10,501 bases of DNA from DTYU01 sp040757355 (GCA_040757355.1 JBFLWY010000066.1:1-10501); one strand, 5' to 3'. Counted from the stretch's first letter, positions 1 to 6,013 are shown. Translations and numbers: made by a program. The notes: a model not told the origin generated them from the letters alone.

Positions 1-581
1 CTTTATTTGCGGGAATGACCGGTCTGCTGATCCTCTTCGGGTTGCTTTTCTTTCTCTCGGAACACCTTGAAACATCCCTCCGCATCGAAGGCATCATAAA
101 AGGCCTTTGGCTTGCGGTGCCCGTATCCTTTATGTGCGCCACCTCCTACACTACGGGATGGGCGATAAAAAAGAAACTCGACCTAATGCCGCTGGTTGTG
201 GTTGCGGGTTTGCTGGTATTAACCGTAGCACTTGTTTCATTCATATTGTTTCACGAGACGATCCTTTTCTTTGCCGGCATAAGTCTGGCTGGCATTGGAA
301 CCGGCCTGACTCTTCCTTGTTTGAATACACTTGTCACCTCCAGCGTGGGGCCTAACGCCAGGGGGATTGTTACTGCATTTTACGGCGGGGTCCGTTTCTT
401 GGGGGTTGCAGCGGGGCCGCCGCTTTTTGCCCTGTTGTTCGACCGTTCCACTTGCCTTACCTTCGGCGTTGCGGCAGGACTGACATTTCTGGCCGCCTTG
501 ATTACCTTTCTGTTCGTACACGGCAGCACAATAGCCAATCCGCTTCATATCGAGAAAGGCAACGACAACCAGAATAAGTAG
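1..581 (+). CDS. MFS-type membrane transporter, C-terminal part (5' end outside window)
   Basis: The reading frame is open from the first bases (codons in phase with position 3) to a TAG at 579-581, so only the C-terminal 190 or so residues of a longer protein are here. The sequence alternates hydrophobic helices with short charged loops. About five to six membrane segments can be seen, including AVPVSFMCATSYTTGWAI, LVVVAGLLVLTVALVSFILF, the glycine-rich ISLAGIGTGLTLPCLNTLV, and a final helix before a short charged tail. The GIGTGLTLP stretch followed by VGPNARGIVTAFYGGVRFLG resembles the C-terminal half of drug-efflux-type major facilitator permeases. A role as an inner-membrane exporter follows from the family, and the substrate cannot be read from the sequence. 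The Met at 15 lies inside a helix and is not the true start. A 72-bp gap separates it from comA. Confidence 0.75.
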   Translation, partial: LFAGMTGLLILFGLLFFLSEHLETSLRIEGIIKGLWLAVPVSFMCATSYTTGWAIKKKLDLMPLVVVAGLLVLTVALVSFILFHETILFFAGISLAGIGTGLTLPCLNTLVTSSVGPNARGIVTAFYGGVRFLGVAAGPPLFALLFDRSTCLTFGVAAGLTFLAALITFLFVHGSTIANPLHIEKGNDNQNK

Positions 582-653
582 CAACACCCAGGTCTTGTAT
601 ACTGCATATACTGGACGAAAAGCAACCAATTAACTCAAAAAGGAGTTGGCAGC

Positions 654-1493
654 ATGGCATTCTGGCAGGAAATAATCGGCACGCCCCCGGAGAACCGGAG
701 TCTGTACCGCCCGAGGAAAACCGGCGTCACAATGGTCCTCGATAAAGGGTTGGGTCTGGCTGAAACACAGGACTTATTGGAGGTGGCAAGTTCATATTTG
801 GATTTTCTGAAACTCGGCTTCGGTACAGCCGCACTTTATAACCCCTCTTTTCTTGCCAAAAAAATAGAACTCGTACGTTCTTATGGGATTGACATCTACC
901 CCGGTGGTACATTTTTGGAGATTGCGATGGCGCGGGGCCGCCTTGCCCCCTGTCTCAAGCAGCTTTTGGATCTTGGGTTCACCACTGTAGAAATCTCCGA
1001 CGGCAGTGTCTCCCTGGACCGGAAAACCAGGGAATACGCTTTATACCTGGCGAAAGAAATGGGCTTTACCGTCCTGGCGGAGGTGGGCAAGAAGAACCCG
1101 AGCATTTACCTGAACCCTGCCGAGATGGCCCGTCAGGTTATCGCCGACCTTGAGGCCGGCGCCCGGTGGGTTATTATTGAGGGGCGCGAAAACGGGTGCC
1201 AAACCGGGGTCTATGATGCCAGGGGGCGGATAAAGGAAGGTATTTACCAAACCTTCCTTGCGGCGGTAAAAGACCCTGCGGTCATTATTTGGGAAGCGCC
1301 GCGGAAATCGCAGCAGGTGGAGTTTATCAACCGTTTCGGTCCGGATGTCAACCTGGGGAACATACCGCCGGGTGAAGTGCTTGCGCTCGAAGCCATGCGC
1401 CGCGGTTTAAGAGGCGATACAATTAACGTCAGCCTTAGGGATGAGCAAGAGCGGGATGCCCGGATGCGGGTTCAAGAGTCAATTTCCGGATGA
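654..1493 (+). CDS. comA: Phosphosulfolactate synthase (ComA family)
   Basis: This 279-residue protein is of normal length for the ComA family, which adds sulfite to phosphoenolpyruvate to give (2R)-phospho-3-sulfolactate. In methanogens this is the first step to coenzyme M. In spore-forming Firmicutes the homologue (YitD in Bacillus) is linked to sulfolactate. Family stretches seen are LDFLKLGFGTAALYN (about residues 50-64), YPGGTFLEIA (about 82-91), GFTTVEISDGS, LAEVGKK, WVIIEGRENG and EAPRKSQQVEFINRFG, in the order expected of this TIM-barrel fold. The ATG start follows an AAAGGAG ribosome site at 639-645 with 8 bp spacing. The gene converges on rluD and the two reading frames overlap tail to tail by 22 bp. 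The family call is firm. The physiological role here (sulfolactate for spores, or sulfonate metabolism) is inferred. Confidence 0.88.
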   Translation: MAFWQEIIGTPPENRSLYRPRKTGVTMVLDKGLGLAETQDLLEVASSYLDFLKLGFGTAALYNPSFLAKKIELVRSYGIDIYPGGTFLEIAMARGRLAPCLKQLLDLGFTTVEISDGSVSLDRKTREYALYLAKEMGFTVLAEVGKKNPSIYLNPAEMARQVIADLEAGARWVIIEGRENGCQTGVYDARGRIKEGIYQTFLAAVKDPAVIIWEAPRKSQQVEFINRFGPDVNLGNIPPGEVLALEAMRRGLRGDTINVSLRDEQERDARMRVQESISG

Positions 1494-2434
1494 GAGGACT
1501 CGTTTTGCCGGAGTTTTGTGAGCACCGCTTCCAGCTCGGGCGGGAGCGGTGCTACAAACCGGAGCACCTCGCCGGTTGCGGGGTGTGTGAAGCCGAGTAC
1601 CCCTGCATGGAGGAACTGGCCTTCCAGGCCTAAGTGCGGCCGTGCCGGTCCGTAGGTTAAATCACCGACTACCGGGTGCCCGATATGGGACAGGTGAACG
1701 CGGATCTGGTGCGTGCGCCCGGTGCCTAAGCGTAGCCGCAAAAGCGTATACTTGCGAAAACGTGCCGCCACGGTAAAATGCGTGACGGCCTCCCGGCCCT
1801 TGAGATTAACCGCCATCTTTTTGCGGTCGCGCGGGTGCCGGCCGATAGGTGCGCTCACCGTTCTCATATCCTCTTTGACTATGCCGTAGACCAGCGCCAC
1901 GTACTCGCGGATGACTTTCCGCTCCTTCAGTTGTGCGGCCAGGGAAAGGTGCGCGCCGTCGTTTTTCGCGACTACCAGCAGCCCTGAGGTATCTTTGTCA
2001 AGGCGGTGGACAATACCCGGCCGCAGCACGCCGTTGATCCCGGAAAGATCACGGCAGTGGAACAGGAGCGCGTTTACCAGCGTTCCTTGGTAGTGCCCTG
2101 CTCCGGGGTGTACCACCATCCCCCGGGGCTTGTTGACCACAAGCAAATCCTTGTCCTCATAGACGATAACCAGTGGAATGGGTTCGGGCTCGATTACCGG
2201 CGTCTCCGCCGGCGGGAGATGAACCCTGATCTCATCGCCGGTACGGATACGATAGCTTGCACGCACCGGGCGCTCGTTCACCAGCACCCGGCCTTCCGAT
2301 ATAAGGCGCTGCAGGCGCGAGCGGCTAACCTCCGTGATCTCGCGCGCAAGGTATACGTCAAGCCGCACACTGGCATCTTCTTCTTCAACAACCAGCCTCT
2401 CTATGAGGACCGTTTCGCCGCATTCGAGCCCCAT
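1472..2434 (-). CDS. rluD: Ribosomal large subunit pseudouridine synthase (RluD/RluA family)
   Basis: This 320-residue protein has an N-terminal S4 RNA-binding domain (about residues 22-85, RLDVYLAREI...SRSRLQRLISEGRVLVN) followed by an RluA-type catalytic domain. The catalytic motif HRLDKDTSGLL spans 143-153, with Asp146 as the expected nucleophile, and the substrate-binding GRTHQIRVHLSHIGHPVVGD lies in the C-terminal third. RluD-type enzymes convert uridines of 23S rRNA helix 69 to pseudouridine. Firmicute paralogues differ in target, so exact site specificity is open. The gene normally follows lspA directly, as it does here in direction, but 318 bp of repeat sequence lie between them. The ATG at 2434 is poorly placed for a ribosome site: the only strong one, GAGGAGG at 2449-2455, is 14 nt upstream. 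The start is therefore less sure than the product. Confidence 0.9.
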   Translation of the reverse strand: MGLECGETVLIERLVVEEEDASVRLDVYLAREITEVSRSRLQRLISEGRVLVNERPVRASYRIRTGDEIRVHLPPAETPVIEPEPIPLVIVYEDKDLLVVNKPRGMVVHPGAGHYQGTLVNALLFHCRDLSGINGVLRPGIVHRLDKDTSGLLVVAKNDGAHLSLAAQLKERKVIREYVALVYGIVKEDMRTVSAPIGRHPRDRKKMAVNLKGREAVTHFTVAARFRKYTLLRLRLGTGRTHQIRVHLSHIGHPVVGDLTYGPARPHLGLEGQFLHAGVLGFTHPATGEVLRFVAPLPPELEAVLTKLRQNESSHPEIDS

Positions 2435-2448
2435 TGGACCGGAGTCAG

Positions 2449-2487
2449 CCTCCTCAGAAAATGGTACTTCTTTCGATGGGCCCGGCG
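2449..2487 (-). repeat. Dispersed Shine-Dalgarno-bearing motif, copy upstream of rluD
   Basis: Read on the minus strand this copy contains CGAAAGAAGTACCATTTTC followed by TGAGGAGG. The same 30 or so bases recur at 8352-8390 and 10192-10228. The GAAA/TTTC arms can form a small stem just before the purine-rich GAGGAGG. Here GAGGAGG ends 14 nt before the rluD ATG, too far for normal initiation. The sequence match is direct; any regulatory role is inference. Confidence 0.7.
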
Positions 2488-2510
2488 ATGAGCTTCACCC
2501 TGCTTCGTCC

Positions 2511-2609
2511 CCCAGCACTCAGTGCAGTCCTCCGAGTTTGAAGCTACCACTTCATTTAGGCCAACGAAAGTTTCTTCTTCGAAGCACAACAGTAACGCTG
2601 AGTGCTGGG
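2511..2609 (-). repeat. 99-nt CCCAGCACTC hairpin element between lspA and rluD
   Basis: The element is bounded by CCCAGCACTC and its exact reverse complement GAGTGCTGGG. Read on the minus strand, in the direction of lspA-rluD, it carries the inner motif GAAGAAGAAACTTTCGTT and then CTAAATGAAGTGGTAGCTTC, both shared with the copy at 7696-7795. The central segment can form an apical stem in which CTTCGTT-type bases face AATGAAG, with one G-U pair where the other copy has an A-U pair. It lies between two genes that are usually co-transcribed. I do not recognise a named repeat or RNA family. Confidence 0.85.
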
Positions 2610-2667
2610 TTCCTCGCACTGCTTGTTTCTCGCCGCGTTCCGTATAGCGCTACGTTAGTGACCATTG
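2610..2667 (-). repeat. 58-bp flank module of the hairpin element, lspA-rluD copy
   Basis: Directly 5' of the hairpin element on the minus strand are 58 bp, beginning CAATGGTCACTAACGTAGC and ending GCGAGGAA. They match 7638-7695 at 51 of 58 positions with no gaps. Most differences are transitions. The module sits at the same distance (zero) from the hairpin element in both places, so module and element appear to have travelled or been duplicated together. A shorter, weaker copy without the hairpin lies at 8234-8269. Confidence 0.8.
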
Positions 2668-2704
2668 AACCATCATTTTCATTCCCGGTAGCGACGATTA
2701 ATCC

Positions 2705-2731
2705 TCGTGAACGACTCCCTCAAATTAGTAC
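2705..2731 (-). repeat. GAGGGAGTCGTTCACGA motif, copy after lspA
   Basis: On the minus strand this reads GTACTAATTTGAGGGAG then TCGTTCACGA. It is close to the motif ACTATTTTC-GGAGGAGTCGTTCACGA at 7826-7853 and 10362-10389, and to the start of that motif at 10213-10230. It begins 21 nt past the lspA stop codon. It marks the upstream edge of the lspA-rluD repeat island. Confidence 0.6.
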
Positions 2732-2752
2732 CGTTCGGTCGGGTAAACGTGA

Positions 2753-3223
2753 CTATTCACCGTCTGTAGAACTGCCTTCACGATCCCTTACAACGCCGAG
2801 CAAGATTAGCGCCGCGCCGCATACAATTGCTACATCGGCCAGGTTAAAGACCGGCCAGAAGCCGACGTCGACGAAGTCCACCACATACCCGAAACGAAGC
2901 CTGTCTATGAGGTTTCCGAGCATCCCCCCAAAAACGAAGCCCAGCCCCCACTGCCAATAAGCCGTTGCATTCCGGAGTTTTCTATAACCGGCGAGCACGG
3001 CTGCTCCCAAAGTCAGGCTAACGAGGAGCAGAAAAACTTTCTGGTAGGGAAAAAGGCCAAACGCAGCACCCGGGTTGCTGACCAGGCGGAGGGTGAGTAC
3101 TCCGGGTATCAGAAGTACGGGCTGTGCAAGTAAACTCAGTGCAACCAGCTTCGTGAGCTGATCGAGGATGAGCGAGGATAATGCCGGCAACCAAAACCGC
3201 TGCAAAACTGTTCCCCCTGACAT
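2753..3223 (-). CDS. lspA: Prolipoprotein signal peptidase II (LspA)
   Basis: This 156-residue, four-helix membrane protein is of normal length for signal peptidase II, the aspartic protease that cleaves the signal peptide of lipid-modified prolipoproteins at the outer face of the cytoplasmic membrane. Landmarks are DQLTK at 21-25, NPGAAFG at 50-56, GNLIDR at 103-108, VVDF with Asp116, and NLAD with Asp130. The two aspartates are the expected catalytic pair. The ATG at 3223 has no good ribosome site. A TTG six codons in, at 3205, follows GGGGGA with 6-nt spacing and would place DQLTK about 14 residues from the start, as in relatives, so the true start may be 3205. lspA is normally followed at once by rluD; here a repeat island separates them. 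It is divergent from the tRNA-Leu. Confidence 0.92.
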   Translation of the reverse strand: MSGGTVLQRFWLPALSSLILDQLTKLVALSLLAQPVLLIPGVLTLRLVSNPGAAFGLFPYQKVFLLLVSLTLGAAVLAGYRKLRNATAYWQWGLGFVFGGMLGNLIDRLRFGYVVDFVDVGFWPVFNLADVAIVCGAALILLGVVRDREGSSTDGE

Positions 3224-3261
3224 CGGTCAAGCATGTGCCCACGTTATCAAATTCTGTCAGG

Positions 3262-3331
3262 ATTATACCCCAAACCGGCCCCGGCGGTAAACTTAGGGAA
3301 GCATTATACACCCTTTTGGGGATCCTGCTAA
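3262..3331 (-). promoter_or_regulatory. Two candidate sigma-A promoters for lspA
   Basis: On the minus strand a TATAAT (3262-3267) lies 18 bp after TTTACC (3286-3291), giving a predicted transcript start about 30 nt before the lspA ATG. A second TATAAT (3303-3308) lies 17 bp after TTAGCA (3326-3331). Both -10 boxes are perfect and both -35 boxes match consensus at four of six positions. Both could drive the lspA-rluD unit; the nearer one is the more likely. Confidence 0.55.
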
Positions 3332-3332
3332 A

Positions 3333-3361
3333 TTGACGCAAAGGAAGAACCGTTTTATAAT
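3333..3361 (+). promoter_or_regulatory. Sigma-A promoter of tRNA-Leu
   Basis: TTGACG (3333-3338) is followed after exactly 17 bp by TATAAT (3356-3361), 20 bp before the tRNA 5' end. This is a near-perfect housekeeping promoter, as expected for a stable RNA gene. It is back to back with the lspA promoters. Confidence 0.8.
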
Positions 3362-3381
3362 TTAGGTAAGGCAAAAACCGC

Positions 3382-3466
3382 GCGGGTGTGGCGGAACGGC
3401 AGACGCGCCGGACTTAGGATCCGGTGGGTAACCCCCGTGGAGGTTCAAATCCTCTCACCCGCACCA
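3382..3466 (+). tRNA. tRNA-Leu (anticodon UAG)
   Basis: The acceptor arm GCGGGTG (3382-3388) pairs with CACCCGC (3456-3462), followed by the discriminator A and an encoded CCA (3464-3466). The anticodon stem CCGGA/TCCGG closes the loop CTTAGGA, giving anticodon TAG at 3415-3417, which reads CUN leucine codons. The extra-long variable arm after the anticodon stem (TGGGTAACCCCCGTG) is the class II hallmark of leucine tRNAs. The T-loop GGTTCAAATCC is canonical. The gene stands alone, with its own promoter and a following terminator. Confidence 0.96.
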
Positions 3467-3479
3467 TAAACAAAGACCT

Positions 3480-3528
3480 CAAAACCTTGCCGTTACTGAT
3501 AACAAGCGGTGCGAGGTTTTGTGTTTTC
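3480..3528 (+). terminator. Rho-independent terminator after tRNA-Leu
   Basis: CAAAACCTTGC (3480-3490) pairs with GCGAGGTTTTG (3511-3521) with one U-G wobble, followed by a T-rich run (TGTTTT). It begins 13 nt after the tRNA CCA end and fits intrinsic termination of the tRNA transcript. Confidence 0.7.
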
Positions 3529-3944
3529 TGTATGGCCTAACATCTTCGTGTGGCCAACATAAAAACCCCATTTTGTTCTTCAATCTGTGGCCATAACCCT
3601 CCGGTTGACCGCCCCTGATGCAAAAAGGAAATCGTAATAGCGGTCGACGGCTTCTTGGTGCTGTTGAGCCCCGCAATACTAACTCTCGGCGTGGTGAGCT
3701 GCTGCACCCCCTGCCGCCGAGAACAACAACTGTTGCCAAGGGATTCACCCCACAGTTTTAGTTTGCCGCTAGGTTACCGGCATACAAGTAGTCTTCCCGT
3801 TAAAAGCCCGCTTCAGAACAAGGATATTGAAGTAGGCCTTATGGAAACAGTTTGGGGATATCTTGAAGTAAAACGAAACAGGTTTGCTGGGGTGCATGAC
3901 TTTTATAAAAGAGTTTGCTTTGAAATAGATTGAAATAGAAAATA
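3529..3944. other. Gene-free stretch between tRNA-Leu and the LysM gene
   Basis: About 415 bp hold no reading frame with a ribosome site and protein-like sequence on either strand. The longest frames (3655-3933 plus, 3479-3748 minus) are rich in Cys, Arg, Pro and Ser and read like noncoding sequence. I see no copy of the tRNA 3' end that would mark an integrated element, and none of the island modules found elsewhere in the window. Confidence 0.6.
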
Positions 3945-3974
3945 AAAATGACTCCCTGGGTAGGGAGTCATTTT
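3945..3974 (-). terminator. Strong terminator of the LysM gene
   Basis: A perfect 13-bp stem, AAAATGACTCCCT (3945-3957) with AGGGAGTCATTTT (3962-3974) around a 4-nt loop, is followed on the minus strand by a further T-rich run (TATTTTCTATTTC). It begins 16 nt past the LysM stop codon. The symmetry means it could also stop plus-strand transcription. Confidence 0.88.
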
Positions 3975-3990
3975 CGACCTGAAGGGTTTC

Positions 3991-5031
3991 TTATCGGGGA
4001 ATGCAGATGGTCTGACCGATCTGGAGGTTGTTGGGGTCCACACCCGGGTTGGCTGCGGCAATAGCCTCGACGGTGGTGTTAAAGCGGCGGGCGAGACTGA
4101 AGTAAGTATCTCCGGATTGAACTGTATAAGCAAAAGTGCCGGCCGGGCACATCCCGGGTGCCATTCCGGGAATGCAGAGCCGCTGCCCTATCTGTAAATT
4201 ATTAGGGTCTACACCCGGGTTTGCGGCTGCGATGGCCTCGACGGTGGTGTTGAAGCGGCGGGCTAGACTGAAGTAAGTGTCGCCTGCCCTCACGGTGTAC
4301 GGGAAGGTGCCGGGCGGACACACTGTAGGAGCAGCGCCCGGAATACAAATTGTTTGCCCGATCTGGAGGTTGTTCGGGTCGACACCGGGGTTCGCCGCCG
4401 CGATTGCCTCAACTGTTGTGTTAAAACGGCGGGCAAGGCTGAAGTAAGTGTCGCCTGCCCTCACGATGTACGGAAAGGTGCCGGGAGGACATACTTGGGG
4501 GGGAGCTGCACCGGGGATGCATAGGACCTGCCCGATCTGGAGGTTGTTCGGGTCGACACCGGGGTTCGCCGCCGCGATTGCCTCAACTGTTGTGTTAAAA
4601 CGGCGGGCAAGGCTGAAGTAAGTGTCGCCTGCCCTCACGGTGTACGGGAAGGTGCCGGGCGGACATACTCCAGGGGGCGGTACCTCCACCGGGATGCAGA
4701 TCCTCTGTCCGATGAGCAATGCGTCGCAGTTAATTCCCGGGTTGGCTGTGATAAGTTCCTGGACTGTAACCCCAAAACGCCTGGCGATGTTGAAGCAGGT
4801 GTCCCCGGCCCTGATAATGTAGGTGATCGTTCCCGGCGGACAGACTACCGGAGGCACTGCCAGCGGAATGCAGATGACTTGGCCTACCTGGAGGTTGTCG
4901 GGGTCGACGCCCGGGTTCGCTTCAATGAGGTCATCTACAGAAATACGGAATCTGCGTGCAATAGAGAAAAAAGTATCCCCCGGCCGGATGGTATACAGGT
5001 TGCCTTCTGGACAAGGCGGCTGTCGGAACAT
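3991..5031 (-). CDS. Six-LysM-domain protein, probable spore coat/cell-wall-binding protein
   Basis: This 346-residue protein is made almost wholly of six LysM domains, each about 45 residues and joined by short Pro/Cys linkers (CIPGAAPPQVCPPGTFPYTV type). Each starts with a Y-x-(V/I)-(R/Q)-x-GDT motif followed by ARRF and ends IGQ-x-(I/L)CIP. LysM binds the N-acetylglucosamine backbone of peptidoglycan or related glycans. Domains 3-6 share nearly identical cores (TYFSLARRFNTTVEAIAAAN), while 1 and 2 have diverged. No signal peptide is visible, so it may reach its target from the mother cell, as the spore protein SafA does; that is inference. I start at the ATG at 5031, which follows GGGAGAG with 7-nt spacing, rather than the longer in-frame ATG at 5088. 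A cysteine pair recurs in each unit (VCPP and CIP) and could form crosslinks. Confidence 0.85.
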   Translation of the reverse strand: MFRQPPCPEGNLYTIRPGDTFFSIARRFRISVDDLIEANPGVDPDNLQVGQVICIPLAVPPVVCPPGTITYIIRAGDTCFNIARRFGVTVQELITANPGINCDALLIGQRICIPVEVPPPGVCPPGTFPYTVRAGDTYFSLARRFNTTVEAIAAANPGVDPNNLQIGQVLCIPGAAPPQVCPPGTFPYIVRAGDTYFSLARRFNTTVEAIAAANPGVDPNNLQIGQTICIPGAAPTVCPPGTFPYTVRAGDTYFSLARRFNTTVEAIAAANPGVDPNNLQIGQRLCIPGMAPGMCPAGTFAYTVQSGDTYFSLARRFNTTVEAIAAANPGVDPNNLQIGQTICIPR

Positions 5032-5064
5032 TTGAATCTCTCCCTTTAAATTTGTTTTTCCCTT

Positions 5065-5093
5065 CATATTATGGAAAAGAGCATCCAAGTGTG
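5065..5093 (-). promoter_or_regulatory. Possible sigma-K-type promoter of the LysM gene
   Basis: On the minus strand CATAATATG (5065-5073) resembles the mother-cell sigma -10 consensus CATAnnnTA with one mismatch, and CACAC (5089-5093) upstream provides the AC of a sigma-K -35 box at about 17 bp. A transcript would begin about 25 nt before the LysM ATG. This fits a coat protein but is short and degenerate, so it is only suggestive. Confidence 0.3.
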
Positions 5094-5113
5094 AGCGGGC
5101 GTAATCTTGCGGG

Positions 5114-5146
5114 TTGAATATCTCAGTCGGTCGCGACTGATAATAT
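5114..5146 (+). promoter_or_regulatory. Palindrome and possible promoter before the small helical gene pair
   Basis: A perfect inverted repeat CAGTCG-GTCG-CGACTG (5124-5139) lies 39 bp before the first small gene. It sits between TTGAAT (5114-5119) and TGATAATAT (5138-5146), which could be -35 and -10 elements about 18 bp apart. If so, the palindrome fills the spacer, the place for an operator. Which sigma factor would use it is unclear. Confidence 0.35.
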
Positions 5147-5177
5147 AAAATGACTCCATGGATAGAAGGTGTTCGGT

Positions 5178-5441
5178 ATGCTGTTCAGGGTTTTTCGGAT
5201 GATCAGCGCGAGGAAACCCCGTTTAAGGGAATTCGACCCGACGACAATCGAAAGAATAGGTGACGGTTCGAATCTGATGAAAGTGGTGGCCGAAACGCAG
5301 GTTGCTGCGCGCAAGTGTCACTACTACGCGGGAAACGCGGTTGATCAGGAGGTCGCTGCTTTTTTCGATGCCGAGGCAAAGAAATTAACAAAAGGAGCGC
5401 GTGCGTTGCAGAAGTACTATGAGACCATGACTCAGGAGTGA
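5178..5441 (+). CDS. Small helical protein of unknown function, first of a pair
   Basis: The 87-residue product starts at an ATG 8 nt after AGAAGG (5164-5169). A GTG at 5169 in the same frame overlaps that ribosome site and is less likely. The protein has a basic N-terminus (MLFRVFRMISARKPRLREFD) and then two amphipathic helices: about residues 22-55 (TTIERIGDGSNLMKVVAETQ onward, through ARKCHYYAGNAV) and about 56-85 (DQEVAAFFDAEAKKLTKGAR onward). The helical hairpin with spaced His, Glu and Tyr recalls ferritin-like or CotF-type spore coat proteins, but no family signature is clear. It ends 6 nt before the next gene, so the two should be translated together. It is divergent from the LysM gene. 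Confidence 0.65.
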   Translation: MLFRVFRMISARKPRLREFDPTTIERIGDGSNLMKVVAETQVAARKCHYYAGNAVDQEVAAFFDAEAKKLTKGARALQKYYETMTQE

Positions 5442-5447
5442 GTGCTG

Positions 5448-5642
5448 ATGAAATTTACCGACATGGACATGCTGCAGGACTACGAAAAGGATGCAAGGAT
5501 GGCAGTGATCGCGTATACCATAATGGCAACGGATACGCAGGATCGTGTACTACGCTCGCTTTTTCAGTCAATGGCCAGCAGTGCGGGTGAATCCCAGGCA
5601 AAAACCGCCGCTATGATATTGAAAAAGGGGGACCGGCCGTAA
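5448..5642 (+). CDS. Small CotF-like helical protein, second of the pair
   Basis: The 64-residue product starts at an ATG preceded by AGGAGTGAG, which overlaps the end of the upstream gene. This indicates translational coupling. The sequence MKFTDMDMLQDYEKDARMAV followed by AYTIMATDTQDRVLRSLF resembles the first helix pair of CotF-type coat proteins, which typically open with D-x-D-M/I-L-x-D and continue with a helix and a T/S-x-D-x-x-(L/V)-R turn. The protein is shorter than most CotF proteins (about 80-160 residues). Function is not established; a role in the spore coat is supported only by this resemblance and by the neighbouring LysM gene. Confidence 0.6.
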   Translation: MKFTDMDMLQDYEKDARMAVIAYTIMATDTQDRVLRSLFQSMASSAGESQAKTAAMILKKGDRP

Positions 5643-5684
5643 CGCCTAATGCGGGTTGGCACGCACGCTGCTGCAAGGCTTTGT

Positions 5685-5966
5685 TTAGCCGATGTTAGCA
5701 CCGAGGATGCCGGCAAAGAAGAGTTGCACTCCCTGGGCCGTAGCTAGTTCTCCAGTACCGGCCGGCGCCCGCCCGTAGATTATGTGGCCTGCCCATTCCA
5801 AGTAGCGTATTTGTGCATAATTAAGGGCGAAAAAAATATGGTCGATAACGTTCATCGCAACACCTGAAACCAACCCCCCAAGAAATCCGGCGGTGAACCT
5901 GTCTTTTAAACCTGGTTCTACCAGAAACACCCCCTGCCTTGCCAAAAGACAAGCCCTGGTCACCAA
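5685..5966 (-). CDS. Short membrane protein, probably C-terminally truncated
   Basis: The frame encodes up to 93 residues. After a doubtful N-terminus (starts at TTG 5966, GTG 5963 or a GTG near VFLVEPG) comes LKDRFTAGFLGGLVSGVAMN, then IDHIFFALNYAQIRYLEWAG with a first membrane helix, then HIIYGRAPAGTGELATAQGV and a second hydrophobic stretch QLFFAGILGA that stops almost at once (NIG, stop). I recall longer Firmicute membrane proteins of this type in which the second helix continues and two more follow. On that basis the gene looks cut short by a frameshift or deletion near 5685. No continuation is visible downstream in other frames. No strong ribosome site fits any start. It could be a pseudogene. 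Confidence 0.5.
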   Translation of the reverse strand: MVTRACLLARQGVFLVEPGLKDRFTAGFLGGLVSGVAMNVIDHIFFALNYAQIRYLEWAGHIIYGRAPAGTGELATAQGVQLFFAGILGANIG

Positions 5967-6013
5967 ATAGTATGTTCAGCCGCCTGCGGGCTTAGGACAA
6001 AAAAGGCATACCG

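Noticed and set aside
2334..2960. Long plus-strand open frame of 208 codons opposite lspA and rluD
   Set aside because: It is Ser/Pro/Thr-rich, lies antisense to two well-supported genes and the repeat island, and has no ribosome site. It is a shadow frame.
3467..3944. Integrated element at the tRNA-Leu 3' end
   Set aside because: No integrase gene and no second copy of the tRNA 3' end could be found in the window.
3991..4700. Regular DNA repeats of 171-174 bp, possibly a CRISPR-like or satellite array
   Set aside because: The repeats are in frame and encode successive LysM domains. There are no short repeats with unique spacers.
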